From NCBI GenBank assembly GCA_002723345.1, contig PBNV01000039.1, positions 1 to 52,290 on the forward strand: a DNA stretch of 52,290 nt, given 5' to 3'. The notes beneath the pieces are model-generated. The model searched no databases and was not told the DNA's origin. It saw only the letters and a program-made list of their open reading frames with translations. This DNA comes from Rhodospirillaceae bacterium (GTDB lineage: Bacteria > Pseudomonadota > Alphaproteobacteria > Rhodospirillales > UBA2165). Both the position numbers and the translations under genes were made by a program. Shown here piece by piece: positions 1-10,067 of the stretch (position 1 is its first letter; each line of letters starts with the position of its first letter).

Positions 1-1
1 A

Positions 2-1102
2 CGCTCACAAGCCCGGATTGTCGCAGTGACCGGCAGCGTCGGTAAAACCAGTGTCAAGGAAGCGCTTGGGCATATCCTTGGTACTCAAGGCAGCGTGAGT
101 TTTAGCCAGGGAAGTCTGAATAATCACTTTGGCGTTCCGCTCAGCCTAGCGCGGCTGCCCGAGCGCGTCGAGTATGGTGTTTTTGAACTTGGTATGAACC
201 ATGCTGGCGAGCTGACGAGGCTGTCACAGATGGTGCGACCGTTTGTCGCTATCGTCACAACGGTCGAGCCCGCGCACCTCGAATTTTTTGACTCCGTTAA
301 CGATATTGCCCGTGCTAAAGCCGAAATTTTCGACGGTTTGGAACCAGGGGGCTCGGCGGTTTTAAATCGGGACAATGCCTATTTCGACATTTTGGCTGCA
401 GCCGCCGGGAACGTAGGGGCCGAAATCTTGACTTTTGGGGCACACGCAGACTGCGATTTTCGGCTCGTCGAATGCGCGTTGCGCGCGAACGGTTCGACCG
501 TGCGCATGGCTTACGAGGGAAAGGTAATCTCATACAGTCTCAATGTCCCTGGGCAACACTGGGTGCAAAACAGCCTTGCGATCATGGCGGCGCTGTCCGC
601 GCTTGGGGTTGACCTCTATGAGGCGGCGCAAGCTATCGCTGAGGTATCGCAGTTGCCAGGGCGGGGGCGCAGCCATCAAATTCAAACTACCGACTTTGAT
701 TTTGAGTTGATCGATGACAGCTACAACGCCAGTCCCGTATCCGTTGCGGCGGCCTTAAAGGTTCTATGCGGGAAACGGGCAACCCTCCCGGGGCGCCGGA
801 TTGCCGTCCTCGGTGATATGCTCGAATTGGGGGAAGAGGCAGCGACGCTCCACAGGGGCTTGTCGGGCTCTGTTATGGAAAACAGTATTGACCTGGTCTT
901 TGCTGCAGGCCCCCAAATGAAAAAGTTGATGGCAGCTTTGCCTTTGGAACAGCGCGGCATGTGGGCTGAAACGGCGGATCAATTGCTGCCGGAAGTCGTC
1001 ACAGCACTGCAAAGTGGTGATTGTGTTCTCGTGAAAGGATCCCGCGGATCCGAAATGGGATTGATTGTTGACGGTCTCATGAAATTGGGCAGAGAGGGTT
1101 AG
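2..1102 (+). CDS. murF: UDP-MurNAc-tripeptide:D-Ala-D-Ala ligase MurF (5' truncated by window edge)
   Basis: Cytoplasmic Mur ligase that adds D-Ala-D-Ala to UDP-MurNAc-tripeptide in peptidoglycan precursor synthesis. The frame is open from base 2, so the GTG at 26 is an internal codon; about 100 N-terminal residues lie outside the window. The ATP-binding P-loop reads TGSVGKTS, followed by the central-domain segments NNHFGVPLSLARLP and FELGMNHAGE and the C-terminal ligase domain (DDSYNASPVSVAAAL, then VLGDMLELGEEA). It stops 9 bases before mraY and heads the visible part of the division/cell-wall operon. Gene identity is secure from both motifs and position; only the N-terminus is unknown. Confidence 0.95.
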   Translation, partial: RSQARIVAVTGSVGKTSVKEALGHILGTQGSVSFSQGSLNNHFGVPLSLARLPERVEYGVFELGMNHAGELTRLSQMVRPFVAIVTTVEPAHLEFFDSVNDIARAKAEIFDGLEPGGSAVLNRDNAYFDILAAAAGNVGAEILTFGAHADCDFRLVECALRANGSTVRMAYEGKVISYSLNVPGQHWVQNSLAIMAALSALGVDLYEAAQAIAEVSQLPGRGRSHQIQTTDFDFELIDDSYNASPVSVAAALKVLCGKRATLPGRRIAVLGDMLELGEEAATLHRGLSGSVMENSIDLVFAAGPQMKKLMAALPLEQRGMWAETADQLLPEVVTALQSGDCVLVKGSRGSEMGLIVDGLMKLGREG

Positions 1103-1111
1103 GTAAGAAGT

Positions 1112-2200
1112 ATGTTGTTCAATATATTTGCCCAGTTTGTCGACTCTCTATCAATTCTGAACGTCTTCCGGTACATCACATTCCGAACGGGCGGTGCTAT
1201 GATGACGGCGCTCATCGTAAGTTTTTTGTGCGGTCCCCTAATCATTCGGTGGCTGAAGGCTCATCAAGGTCAGGGTCAGCCCATCCGTGAAGACGGCCCT
1301 GCGAGCCACATTGTGGCAAAGGCTGGGACTCCCACAATGGGCGGATTTATGATTCTGCTCGCACTAGTCTCGTCAACATTACTCTGGGCGGATTTACGGA
1401 ATGGGTACATTTGGGCTGCGCTGGGTGTAACTATCGGCTATGGCATGATCGGCTTTATTGACGATTACATAAAGGTATCCCGTCGGGACAGCAAAGGGCT
1501 TCCTGGAAAATTAAAGTTGCTCCTGCAGGTCTTGATTGCGACCGTTGCGACACTCTGGATTATTAGTCTAACGAGCCCAGATTTGGCGACATCACTGGCG
1601 GTACCTTTCTTTAAAAGTTTACTGATCGATTTGAGTTGGTTTTTCGTTGCCTTCGCCGTCTTTGTGATGGTGGGGGCATCGAACTCGGTCAATCTGACGG
1701 ATGGGTTAGATGGGTTGGCCATCGGACCAGTCATGATTGCGGCGGCGGTATTTGCAATAATTTCGTATTTGATTGGGAACTCCGTCTTTTCCAGTTATCT
1801 CCAGGTCCATTATGTGCCCGGGGCTGGAGAGCTCTCCGTCTTTTGTGGCGCTCTGGTAGGAGCGGGCCTTGGTTTCCTTTGGTTCAACGCGCCGCCCGCG
1901 ATGGTGTTTATGGGGGATACGGGCTCTTTGTCCATGGGCGGTGCCCTTGGCGCAGTGAGCGTGATTACTAAGCACGAACTGGTTCTTGCGGTTGTTGGCG
2001 GATTGTTTGTTTTAGAGATGGTCTCGGTCATTGTCCAGGTCGCGTCTTTTAAGCTCACCGGAAAACGTGTGTTTCAGATGGCACCCCTGCATCATCATTT
2101 TGAAAAGAAGGGTTGGGCGGAGCCAACCATCGTGATTCGATTTTGGATCGTTGCAGTGATACTGGCCCTTGTTGGTCTCGCCACTCTGAAGTTGAGGTGA
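1112..2200 (+). CDS. mraY: Phospho-N-acetylmuramoyl-pentapeptide transferase MraY
   Basis: Integral membrane enzyme that transfers phospho-MurNAc-pentapeptide to undecaprenyl phosphate, giving lipid I. At 362 residues it has the usual family length and about ten hydrophobic segments. Family motifs are complete: DDYIK with Asp117/Asp118, [10 protein letters not shown] with Asp197, MGDTGS with Asp269, and the MAPLHHHFE triple histidine at 327-329. The ATG follows murF by 9 bases. It is flanked by murF and murD, the standard order of the division/cell-wall cluster. Confidence 0.97.
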   Translation: MLFNIFAQFVDSLSILNVFRYITFRTGGAMMTALIVSFLCGPLIIRWLKAHQGQGQPIREDGPASHIVAKAGTPTMGGFMILLALVSSTLLWADLRNGYIWAALGVTIGYGMIGFIDDYIKVSRRDSKGLPGKLKLLLQVLIATVATLWIISLTSPDLATSLAVPFFKSLLIDLSWFFVAFAVFVMVGASNSVNLTDGLDGLAIGPVMIAAAVFAIISYLIGNSVFSSYLQVHYVPGAGELSVFCGALVGAGLGFLWFNAPPAMVFMGDTGSLSMGGALGAVSVITKHELVLAVVGGLFVLEMVSVIVQVASFKLTGKRVFQMAPLHHHFEKKGWAEPTIVIRFWIVAVILALVGLATLKLR

Positions 2201-2213
2201 GGAGCGCAACTAT

Positions 2214-3593
2214 ATGATCTCCGTCTCAGCCTTTTCCGGAAAAACCGTGGTCGTTATGGGCCTTGGCAAGTCTGGCTTGTCTGCAGTAGATGCTTTGGTG
2301 GAAGGCGGTGCCCGGGTTTGGGCGTGGGATGACTCGGCCGATAACAGAAAATCGGCCACGCAAAGCGGCGTGATGCTGACTGATATCTATCAAGAAGACT
2401 GGGGCGACATTGAAACTCTTGTTCTTAGCCCCGGGATTCCTGGCTTTTTCCCCTCGCCTCATCCGATTGCTGAGAAGGCTCGAGAGAACGGCTGTGAGAT
2501 TATTTGCGATGTGGATCTACTTGCCCGGTCCAACAGCGAGGCCCAGTTTGTAGGCATTACCGGCTCCAACGGCAAATCGACGACAACGGCTCTGATCGGG
2601 CATATGCTCAGCCATGCAGGCTTTGACACGGCAGTGGGGGGCAACATCGGTGAGCCCGTGATGGGCCTTGATGCTCTCGGGGGCACCGGTACATATGTTC
2701 TGGAATTGTCCTCATACCAGCTTGAGCGGGTGCCCCGTCTTCAGCTTAATGTGGCGGTCCTCTTGAATATTTGCGCTGACCACTTGGATAGACACGGGGG
2801 CATGTCTGGCTATGTGGCTGCCAAAAAATCTATATTTGAGCGCGTTGTCCAAGGCGGCAAAGCGATCATCGGCATGGATGATCAAGTGTGCCGGGGCATC
2901 AGCTTGGAATTGATGGTTAATAGCACGCTTTCAATCCAGGATATTATTCCCATCTCCGCCAATGGTCGGGTGCCAGGCGGCGTGTTTATCGATGGCACTG
3001 TCCTCGTGGATGACCTCGAGAATCGTCAAACACCCATCGTGGACCTCGCTAAGATGCAAAACTTGTCAGGCCGCCATAACTGGCAAAACGCGGCGGCGGC
3101 TTACGCGTCTGCCAGAATAGTCGGTGTTGAAGGGACCGTCATTGCCGATGCGCTCTCCACTTTCTCGGGCCTGCCCCATCGTCAGGAGATCGTTCGTGTC
3201 ATCGGAAACGTCCGTTTTATCAATGATAGTAAGGCGACTAACTCAGAGGCGACGGCCAAGGCACTCGCATCCTATGAAAATATTTTTTGGATTGTTGGGG
3301 GGCAGTTCAAAGAAAAGTCTGTCGATATCAACTCTGGGGCATTATCGACCGTGCGACATGCCTACCTCATCGGAGATGCTCAGGACCTATTCGCAGAGGT
3401 GTTGGACGGAAAAGTGCCGTTCACCCGGTCCGGTGATATAGAAGCCGCTGTTTATCAGGCATCACAGGCTGCTCGCGCTTATGGGGAGCCAGCTGAGGTC
3501 CTGCTGTCACCCGCCTGCGCGTCTTTCGATCAGTTCGCAAGTTTTGAATCTCGGGGCGCCGTCTTCCGGGACCTCGTGGAGACGCTCTCATGA
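2214..3593 (+). CDS. murD: UDP-N-acetylmuramoylalanine--D-glutamate ligase MurD
   Basis: Cytoplasmic Mur ligase that adds D-glutamate to UDP-MurNAc-L-Ala. The 459 residues show an N-terminal nucleotide-binding fold (VVVMGLGKSGLSA), the ATP P-loop GITGSNGKSTT at about 114-124, the central motif LELSSYQLE, and the C-terminal domain with INDSKATN and a late LLSPACASFDQF motif typical of MurD. A GAGGAG Shine-Dalgarno sequence lies upstream of the ATG, 13 bases after mraY. Its stop overlaps the ftsW start by four bases, so translational coupling is likely. Confidence 0.97.
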   Translation: MISVSAFSGKTVVVMGLGKSGLSAVDALVEGGARVWAWDDSADNRKSATQSGVMLTDIYQEDWGDIETLVLSPGIPGFFPSPHPIAEKARENGCEIICDVDLLARSNSEAQFVGITGSNGKSTTTALIGHMLSHAGFDTAVGGNIGEPVMGLDALGGTGTYVLELSSYQLERVPRLQLNVAVLLNICADHLDRHGGMSGYVAAKKSIFERVVQGGKAIIGMDDQVCRGISLELMVNSTLSIQDIIPISANGRVPGGVFIDGTVLVDDLENRQTPIVDLAKMQNLSGRHNWQNAAAAYASARIVGVEGTVIADALSTFSGLPHRQEIVRVIGNVRFINDSKATNSEATAKALASYENIFWIVGGQFKEKSVDINSGALSTVRHAYLIGDAQDLFAEVLDGKVPFTRSGDIEAAVYQASQAARAYGEPAEVLLSPACASFDQFASFESRGAVFRDLVETLS

Positions 3594-4738
3594 CTGCTTT
3601 CTCTAGATTGGACTCGAGCCTTTTGGGACGATGGTGGTGGACCGTGGACCGCTGGATCATAACAGCGTTGATTGCCCTGGCTGCGGCAGGCGCCATTCTG
3701 ACACTGGCGGCTAGCCCGCCCGTGGCCGAGCGGCTGAATTTGGACACATTCTATTTTGCCCGTCGGCAACTTTTGGTTCTACCGGTGGCGATTGGCGTGA
3801 TGTTAGCGGTTTCTCTGCTCAATCGTGATGGGGTCCGCCGGCTTGCTCTTCTGATGTTTACCACGAGCATTGTTCTGACTGCACTGACCTTAGTGGACGG
3901 CGCGGAGATAAAAGGGGCGACCCGATGGATTAAGCTTGGGGGACTCTCTGTTCAGCCGTCCGAGTTCGTGAAACCGGCCTTCGCTGTGATCGCTGCTTGG
4001 ATGTTTGCGGCCTGGCGTTTAAAAGCAAAGTTTCCCGGCTACCTCGTCGCCGTCGGACTTTACGCCAGCGTGATTGCTTTGCTTCTTGCTCAGCCCGACG
4101 TGGGTATGACCGTCCTCGTCTCAGTTGTTTGGGGGATCCAATTTTTTCTGGCGGGTCTTCCCATGGTTCTGGTTATGGGCATAGGTGTGCTGTTTATTGT
4201 TGGTGGCTTCGTCGCATATTTTAAGTTTGACCATGTGCAAGTCCGGATCGACCGGTTTTTTGATCCGGCCGGTACTGACGCCTATCAGGTGGAGCGTTCT
4301 CTAGAGGCCTTCCAGAACGGCGGTATTTTTGGACGGGGACCCGGCGAAGGCCGCATCAAAGAAGCCCTACCTGATGCCCATGCGGACTTCATTTTTGCCG
4401 TAGCGGGTGAAGAATTCGGTATGTTTGCAAGCCTCATGATTGTAGCCCTGTTCGGAATTATTGTGCTTCGGGGATTTGCGCACGCGTTCAAGGAGTCTGA
4501 CCTCTTTGTTCAATTGGCGGTCGTTGGTTTGCTTGCTCAGTTCGGTCTTCAGGCCATCATAAACATGGCGTCGACCCTGAACCTTATGCCTACGAAGGGT
4601 ATGACCTTACCCTTTATCTCATTCGGTGGATCTTCCAGCCTGGCAGTTGCTGTCGGTATGGGTATGGTCCTCGCCCTCACGCGCGAGCGGCCAAAACGTA
4701 GGATCAGTGGTCTGAATTCCTGGGAGGCAGGCGCATGA
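3590..4738 (+). CDS. ftsW: Lipid II polymerase / division protein FtsW
   Basis: SEDS-family membrane glycosyltransferase that polymerises septal peptidoglycan together with its partner class B PBP. The 382 residues form many hydrophobic segments and carry the SEDS signatures GATRWIKLGGLSVQPSEFVK, GRGPGEGRIKEALPDAHADF, AGEEFG and the C-terminal LPFISFGGSS. The ATG overlaps the murD stop and its own stop overlaps the murG ATG. FtsW rather than RodA is chosen because of its place between murD and murG. Confidence 0.96.
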   Translation: MTAFSRLDSSLLGRWWWTVDRWIITALIALAAAGAILTLAASPPVAERLNLDTFYFARRQLLVLPVAIGVMLAVSLLNRDGVRRLALLMFTTSIVLTALTLVDGAEIKGATRWIKLGGLSVQPSEFVKPAFAVIAAWMFAAWRLKAKFPGYLVAVGLYASVIALLLAQPDVGMTVLVSVVWGIQFFLAGLPMVLVMGIGVLFIVGGFVAYFKFDHVQVRIDRFFDPAGTDAYQVERSLEAFQNGGIFGRGPGEGRIKEALPDAHADFIFAVAGEEFGMFASLMIVALFGIIVLRGFAHAFKESDLFVQLAVVGLLAQFGLQAIINMASTLNLMPTKGMTLPFISFGGSSSLAVAVGMGMVLALTRERPKRRISGLNSWEAGA

Positions 4739-5877
4739 TAGGGTCGTTGAACACAGGCGGGCCTCTCATCGTCCTCGCGGCCGGAGGCACGGGGGGGCAT
4801 GTCTTTCCCGCGGAGGCTCTGGCACAGGAATTAAGTGATAGGGGTTGCCGTCTGGCCCTAGTCACTGACCGCCGGGGCGGTGATTTGGGAGGCAGGCTTG
4901 GCGAATTAGAGACTCATTGCGTGTGGGCCGGGGGCATTGCGGGCAAAGGGCCGGTGGCGCGTGTCCGAAGTGCTGGGGCAATCGCTTTTGGGACGCTGCA
5001 GGCCCGTAAGCTTTTAAAAAAGCTAAAGCCATCCGTTGTGGTGGGCTTTGGCGGTTACGCCTCCGTTCCGACTATGTTGGCCGCCATCTACTCGACCGTG
5101 TCAACTGCCATCCATGAACAAAATGCCGTTTTGGGTCGGGCCAACCGGCTTTTTGCGTTTAAAGTTCAGAAAATTGCGACCTCCTATGAAAAGGTGAGCC
5201 AGATTCCAGAGACCGCGGTGACGCGCACGGTTTATACAGGTATGCCTGTCCGGGCAGCGGTTAGGGAGCTGCACGGGACGCCATATCCAGCTTTGTCGGA
5301 GAAAACGGATTTTAACATTCTCGTTTTCGGTGGATCTCAAGGAGCATCTGTTTTCAGTCGGGTCGTTCCAAAGGCGATTGATAGGCTCGAGGGACCGTAC
5401 CGCGAGAGGTTGAGCATCGTTCAGCAATGTCGACCAGAGGATTACAGCGCGCTTCGGGCAGATTATGCCCGGCTGGGGCTCTGCGCTGAGATCGCGCCGT
5501 TTTTCCAAGACATACCTCATAGGATCGCAGAATCGCATCTCGTGATCAGCCGCTCAGGCGCCTCCACAGTTGCAGAAGTAACGGCAATCGGCCGGCCTTC
5601 GATCCTTGTGCCTTATCCCAATGCAATTGATGATCATCAAACTGCCAATGCACATGCTCTGGATGAAGCGGGCGGCGGCTGGCTGATCCCGGATGAGGCC
5701 CTCACAGCAGAGAGCTTGGCTCATCGGCTTCGGACATTATTGAAAATGCCACGGTCTCTCCAAAATGCGGCGGAGGCCGCCAAACGAGCTGGCCGGGCCG
5801 AAGCGGGGTCGGCACTTGCAGACCTAATACTGCGGCTTGTTTCCGACAATGACGACAGCCCCGGGTGGAAGAGGTAG
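4735..5877 (+). CDS. murG: UDP-GlcNAc:lipid I N-acetylglucosaminyltransferase MurG
   Basis: Peripheral membrane GT28 glycosyltransferase that converts lipid I to lipid II on the cytoplasmic face. The 380-residue protein has the N-terminal glycine-rich loop [16 protein letters not shown], the GFGGYASVP segment, the [12 protein letters not shown] segment, and the C-terminal UDP-GlcNAc site with [17 protein letters not shown] and [14 protein letters not shown]. The ATG overlaps the ftsW stop; the stop is one base before the preferred murC ATG. Confidence 0.97.
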   Translation: MIGSLNTGGPLIVLAAGGTGGHVFPAEALAQELSDRGCRLALVTDRRGGDLGGRLGELETHCVWAGGIAGKGPVARVRSAGAIAFGTLQARKLLKKLKPSVVVGFGGYASVPTMLAAIYSTVSTAIHEQNAVLGRANRLFAFKVQKIATSYEKVSQIPETAVTRTVYTGMPVRAAVRELHGTPYPALSEKTDFNILVFGGSQGASVFSRVVPKAIDRLEGPYRERLSIVQQCRPEDYSALRADYARLGLCAEIAPFFQDIPHRIAESHLVISRSGASTVAEVTAIGRPSILVPYPNAIDDHQTANAHALDEAGGGWLIPDEALTAESLAHRLRTLLKMPRSLQNAAEAAKRAGRAEAGSALADLILRLVSDNDDSPGWKR

Positions 5878-5878
5878 C

Positions 5879-7312
5879 ATGAAGGTCCTACCCCTTGATA
5901 TCGGAATCCTCCATTTTGTCGGTATCGGCGGAATTGGCATGAGTGGAATTGCAGAGGTTCTCCACAATCTCGGCTATTCGGTGCAGGGCAGCGATATTGC
6001 GGAGAGTGCAAATGTAAAGCGTCTCCGTTCCATGGGAGTTAATGTGGCCATCGGCCATGCGGAGGAAAATCTCGGGGGCGCGAAGGTGCTAGTGGTGTCC
6101 TCCGCCGTTGGATCGAATAATCCAGAGGTCGTGGCCGCGGGACAGCGCCTCATGCCAGTGGTTAGGCGAGCCGAGATGCTTGCGGAATTAATGCGACTTA
6201 AATGGTCGATCGCCGTCGGCGGCACTCACGGTAAAACCACGACCACTTCGATGATTGCAGCACTTCTAGAGGAGGCGGCTCTGGACCCCACGGTGATTAA
6301 CGGCGGTATCATAAACGCCTTGGGATCAAACGCTCGCTTGGGAGACGGCGATTGGATGGTGGTAGAGGCAGACGAGTCTGACGGTACCTTTGTTAAGTTG
6401 CCCGCAACCATCGCGGTAGTGACCAACATCGACTCTGAGCACCTGGATCATTACGGCACTTTCGATAATCTTCGAGCAGCTTTCCACAGATTTGTCGAGA
6501 ATATACCGTTTTACGGATTTGCGGCTCTTTGCATCGACGATGCTGAGGTTCAGGCGATGATCCCGCGGGTGTCGGACCGCAAGATTGTGACCTTTGGCCG
6601 AAGCCCTCAGGCGGATGTCCGGATGACTCGTTTTGACAATGTTGATGATGGTTCCTCCTTTGATGTCATCATTTCAGATCGGGCCCTCAGTTCTAAGCGG
6701 CACTTGACTAACTTACAGTTGCCCATGTTTGGCGCGCACAATGTTCTCAACGCGCTAGCAGTGATCGCAGTCGCGTGTGAAATGGGCTTGTCAGACGAGG
6801 TTATAAAAAGAGCGCTGGCCGGTTTCGAGGGCGTCAAGCGCCGTTTTACAAAAACTGGAGAGGTAGGCGGCATTTCTGTCATTGACGATTATGGTCATCA
6901 TCCCGTGGAAATCGCAGCGGTTATGAACGCAGCCCGGGCAGCCACGCCCGATGGGCGTATCATCGCTGTGTTCCAGCCTCACAGATATACGCGCCTGAGG
7001 GACCTTTTTGAAGATTTTTGCACATGTTTTAACGATGCGGATATTGTCGTTGTCGCCGATGTCTACGCTGCCGGTGAACCCGCCATTGATGGATACGATC
7101 GCACAGCTCTGGTAAAGGGCCTTCAAGCGCATGGCCACCGGCAAGTGAAATCTTTGGATGCGCCAGAGGGTCTGCCCGACCTGATCATTGGGCTGGCCGA
7201 AGCGGGTGACATGGTGGTTTGCCTCGGGGCTGGCAACGTTACCGCGTGGGCAAGTGCATTGCCGTTGGAACTCGAAACACGCCTTCGCCGGGCGAGAGAG
7301 GCACGTGAGTAA
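5879..7312 (+). CDS. murC: UDP-N-acetylmuramate--L-alanine ligase MurC
   Basis: First Mur ligase, adding L-alanine to UDP-MurNAc in the cytoplasm. From the ATG at 5879 it is 477 residues, with the Rossmann motif [15 protein letters not shown] near 14-28, the ATP P-loop [10 protein letters not shown] near 114-123, EADESDGTF, and the C-terminal [12 protein letters not shown] and DVYAAGEP. The frame is open to 5837 inside murG, but 5879 is preferred: GGAAGAGG precedes it and it gives the family N-terminus. The stop overlaps the murB ATG (TAATG). Confidence 0.96.
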   Translation: MKVLPLDIGILHFVGIGGIGMSGIAEVLHNLGYSVQGSDIAESANVKRLRSMGVNVAIGHAEENLGGAKVLVVSSAVGSNNPEVVAAGQRLMPVVRRAEMLAELMRLKWSIAVGGTHGKTTTTSMIAALLEEAALDPTVINGGIINALGSNARLGDGDWMVVEADESDGTFVKLPATIAVVTNIDSEHLDHYGTFDNLRAAFHRFVENIPFYGFAALCIDDAEVQAMIPRVSDRKIVTFGRSPQADVRMTRFDNVDDGSSFDVIISDRALSSKRHLTNLQLPMFGAHNVLNALAVIAVACEMGLSDEVIKRALAGFEGVKRRFTKTGEVGGISVIDDYGHHPVEIAAVMNAARAATPDGRIIAVFQPHRYTRLRDLFEDFCTCFNDADIVVVADVYAAGEPAIDGYDRTALVKGLQAHGHRQVKSLDAPEGLPDLIIGLAEAGDMVVCLGAGNVTAWASALPLELETRLRRAREARE

Positions 7313-8256
7313 TGGCCGTGCAGCACTTCCCAGACCGCCTGATAAAGCGTCTTCCACAAGTTCGGGGCCAGTTGATTAAAAACGCTGATCTTGCCAAGTT
7401 AACCTGGTTCCGGGTCGGTGGCCCTGCGGAGGTTTTATTTCGGCCGGCAGATAAAAATGATCTGCAGACATTCCTATATGAACTTCCGCGAGAGATTGCT
7501 GTGACTTCGCTCGGTATTGGGTCAAATACCCTAATCCGGGACGGGGGTATCCCGGGTGTCTCGATCCGGCTCGGCAACGGTTTTTCAGAAATTAAGACTG
7601 AAGACAATCAGATTCAGGCCGGTGCAGGCGCGCCAAATCTAAAAATTGCCAACGCGGCGCGCGATCATGGCCTTGCCGGGTTCGAGTTTCTGTCTGGCAT
7701 TCCCGGCGCGCTTGGCGGCTCTATCCGAATGAATGCGGGGGCTTTTGGCCGAGAAATCGGCGAGATGGTTGAGATGGTGAGCGGTCTTAGTCGATCGGGA
7801 GATGAGGTGCAATTTACCCGAGAGGATATGGCGTTCAGCTATCGCCACACCGGTGTAGGCGTGGATGTAATCTTCACAGACGCTACCTTGCGAGGACAAC
7901 CAGGCAATCGTCGCGCCATTATGCGGCGGATGACCGAAATTCAGGCGGAACGGGAGCGTTCCCAACCAGTCAAACAAGCCACCGGCGGCAGTACTTTCAT
8001 GAATCCAAAGGGTGCCAAGGCGTGGGAACTCATTGACAAAGCCGGGTGCCGGGGACTGAGACGCGGCAATGCTCAGGTCTCGGAGAAACACTGTAACTTC
8101 CTTATCAATCAGGGGGATGCTAGTGCCGCTGACTTGGAGGGGTTGGGCGAGGATGTGCGCCGCCGGGTCGAGGATCAAACTGGCATTATTCTCGAATGGG
8201 AGATCAAACGAATTGGAGTCTATGCTGCTTCCGGACCCCAGGAGTTTGTATCATGA
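7312..8256 (+). CDS. murB: UDP-N-acetylenolpyruvoylglucosamine reductase MurB
   Basis: Cytoplasmic FAD enzyme that reduces UDP-GlcNAc-enolpyruvate to UDP-MurNAc with NADPH. The 314 residues show the FAD-binding segments TWFRVGGPAEVLFRP and LGIGSNTLIRDGGI, the GIPGALGGSIRMNAGAFG signature, and ATGGSTFMNP with the likely catalytic Ser227. The start overlaps the murC stop and the end overlaps the ddl ATG, fitting tight coupling within the operon. Confidence 0.96.
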   Translation: MAVQHFPDRLIKRLPQVRGQLIKNADLAKLTWFRVGGPAEVLFRPADKNDLQTFLYELPREIAVTSLGIGSNTLIRDGGIPGVSIRLGNGFSEIKTEDNQIQAGAGAPNLKIANAARDHGLAGFEFLSGIPGALGGSIRMNAGAFGREIGEMVEMVSGLSRSGDEVQFTREDMAFSYRHTGVGVDVIFTDATLRGQPGNRRAIMRRMTEIQAERERSQPVKQATGGSTFMNPKGAKAWELIDKAGCRGLRRGNAQVSEKHCNFLINQGDASAADLEGLGEDVRRRVEDQTGIILEWEIKRIGVYAASGPQEFVS

Positions 8257-9155
8257 GCAGTCATGTGGTGGTCTTGATGGGCGGCTGGTCCGCCGAGCGC
8301 GAAGTATCTCTGGTAAGTGGCGCGGCCGTTGCGAATGCCCTCTCAAATGCCGGCTATACGGTCACGTCTATTGATGTTCAACGGGATATGAGCAGCTTGC
8401 TTTCCCGTTTATATCCTAAGCCGGACGTCGTTTTTAACGCATTACATGGGCGATATGGCGAAGATGGCTGCGTTCAGGGTCTCTTAAACATATTGAATAT
8501 ACCTTACACCCATTCTGGCGTTTTGGCGTCCGCGCTGGCCATGGATAAACCAATGGCCAAACGCCTGATGAAGGATGCCGGGATCACGGTGGCTGATCAT
8601 CAAATAGTGACCCGGGAGGAGATGACCAACAGCGGCGTAATGGATGCGCCGTTTGTAATAAAACCACTGAATGAGGGGTCCAGTGTCGGTGTTTCTATTA
8701 TTCATGAGAACGACCATTTTGATCCTGGCGCAGCCGAATGGAGCTACGGCGAGCAGGTGATGTTGGAAGAATATATTGCGGGGCGGGAGCTCACGGTCGC
8801 CGTTATGGGCGACCGTGCGCTTGATGTGACGGAAATCGATACGCAGCACGGCTTTTATGATTACAATGCGAAATACGCACGGGGTGGGTCCCGACACCAA
8901 GTCCCCGCTGACCTGTCTGCTAACGTTTACGAAGAGGCCCGGCGAATTTCACTTTTGGCCCATGAAACCATGGGGTGTCGGGGGGTCTCCCGGTCAGATA
9001 TGCGTTACGATGGCACAAACCTGTATATGCTTGAAGTAAATACTCAGCCTGGCATGACACCTACCTCGCTGGTGCCGGAGCAAGCGGCCCACGCGAACAT
9101 ATCATTTGAAGACCTGGTTTCCTGGATGGTGGAGCATGCGGCATGCGACGGATGA
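8253..9155 (+). CDS. ddl: D-alanine--D-alanine ligase
   Basis: ATP-grasp ligase making the D-Ala-D-Ala dipeptide used by MurF. From the ATG at 8253 it has 300 residues: VLMGGWSAEREVSL at the N-terminus, NALHGRYGEDGCVQG, the ATP-grasp segment PFVIKPLNEGSSVGV, LEEYIAGRELTVAV, and the metal-site motif LEVNTQPGMTPTSL. The frame stays open to 8196 inside murB, but the ATGA junction with the murB stop marks the real start. The 3' end overlaps ftsQ by 13 bases. Confidence 0.96.
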   Translation: MSSHVVVLMGGWSAEREVSLVSGAAVANALSNAGYTVTSIDVQRDMSSLLSRLYPKPDVVFNALHGRYGEDGCVQGLLNILNIPYTHSGVLASALAMDKPMAKRLMKDAGITVADHQIVTREEMTNSGVMDAPFVIKPLNEGSSVGVSIIHENDHFDPGAAEWSYGEQVMLEEYIAGRELTVAVMGDRALDVTEIDTQHGFYDYNAKYARGGSRHQVPADLSANVYEEARRISLLAHETMGCRGVSRSDMRYDGTNLYMLEVNTQPGMTPTSLVPEQAAHANISFEDLVSWMVEHAACDG

Positions 9156-10060
9156 TGCCTAAGACTGCCCGCGCCACTCGTAAAAAGGGTCAGCCCAGGC
9201 GCCGTGTCAGACCGCTGTGGCGCCAACCCTCGCTGGTGAGCATTGCAATATTGGCCGCGGCTGCCACGTCCGGCGGAGGATCGTGGTGGCTCTGGCAGAC
9301 CGGTTGGGTCCAGAAACTGGCCTATACCACAAAAGAAAGTCTCGTGGTAAAGACCGCCCAGGCGGGATTCTCAGTTAGTGAAATATTCGTTGAGGGGCGG
9401 ATTGAAACGGAGAAGGCAGCGCTGCTGGCGAGCCTGCAGCTCGATCGTGGGGCGCCTATTCTGTCGTTTGATCTCAAGCAGGCGCGCGCGCGTGTGATTT
9501 CTCTTCCCTGGGTGCGAACGGCGGTAATCGAACGACAACTACCGAACGTAATTCATTTAAAGCTGGAAGAGAGACGTCCTCTCGCGCTTTGGCAGAATAA
9601 GGGGCGCTTTTCGTTAATAGATACCCGGGGAAATCTGATCCCGTTATCCGACATTAGCCGTTTCAACAACCTGGTCGTGGTGGTGGGCAGAGATGCACCC
9701 CGCAATACCGCGGCCTTACTGGACACATTGGCGGTGGCACCGGAGCTCGCGCGCAAGGTTAAGGCAGCTGTCTGGGTCGGAGAACGGAGATGGGATGTGC
9801 AGTTGGAAAACAGGATCGACGTAAAGCTCCCGGAGGCTAATGCGATAGCCGCGTGGGTGCAATTAGCGGAAATGCAGGACCGACACCAACTGCTCGATAC
9901 GGAAATCTCCGTAATCGATCTGCGTTTGCCCGACCGTATCATTGTTCGGCAGGCACCGGGTGGTGAGGCCCGAAGTTATCGAGGCGGTGCAAAAGCCTCT
10001 ATCCCCAGCGTGAAGCCCGGCTCTCAACTCAATAGACGGGGTATCGAGAGGAACACTTAA
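9143..10060 (+). CDS. ftsQ: Cell division protein FtsQ
   Basis: Bitopic divisome protein linking early and late division proteins. The 305 residues have a strongly basic cytoplasmic tail (RATRKKGQPRRRVRPLWR), one hydrophobic segment near 30-52, then a periplasmic POTRA-type domain starting FSVSEIFVEGRIET and a beta domain containing ISLPWVRTAVIERQLPN and RRPLALWQ. Sequence conservation in this family is low, so position between ddl and ftsA supports the call. It overlaps the end of ddl and is 7 bases from ftsA. Confidence 0.93.
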   Translation: MRRMMPKTARATRKKGQPRRRVRPLWRQPSLVSIAILAAAATSGGGSWWLWQTGWVQKLAYTTKESLVVKTAQAGFSVSEIFVEGRIETEKAALLASLQLDRGAPILSFDLKQARARVISLPWVRTAVIERQLPNVIHLKLEERRPLALWQNKGRFSLIDTRGNLIPLSDISRFNNLVVVVGRDAPRNTAALLDTLAVAPELARKVKAAVWVGERRWDVQLENRIDVKLPEANAIAAWVQLAEMQDRHQLLDTEISVIDLRLPDRIIVRQAPGGEARSYRGGAKASIPSVKPGSQLNRRGIERNT

Positions 10061-10067
10061 GAGAATC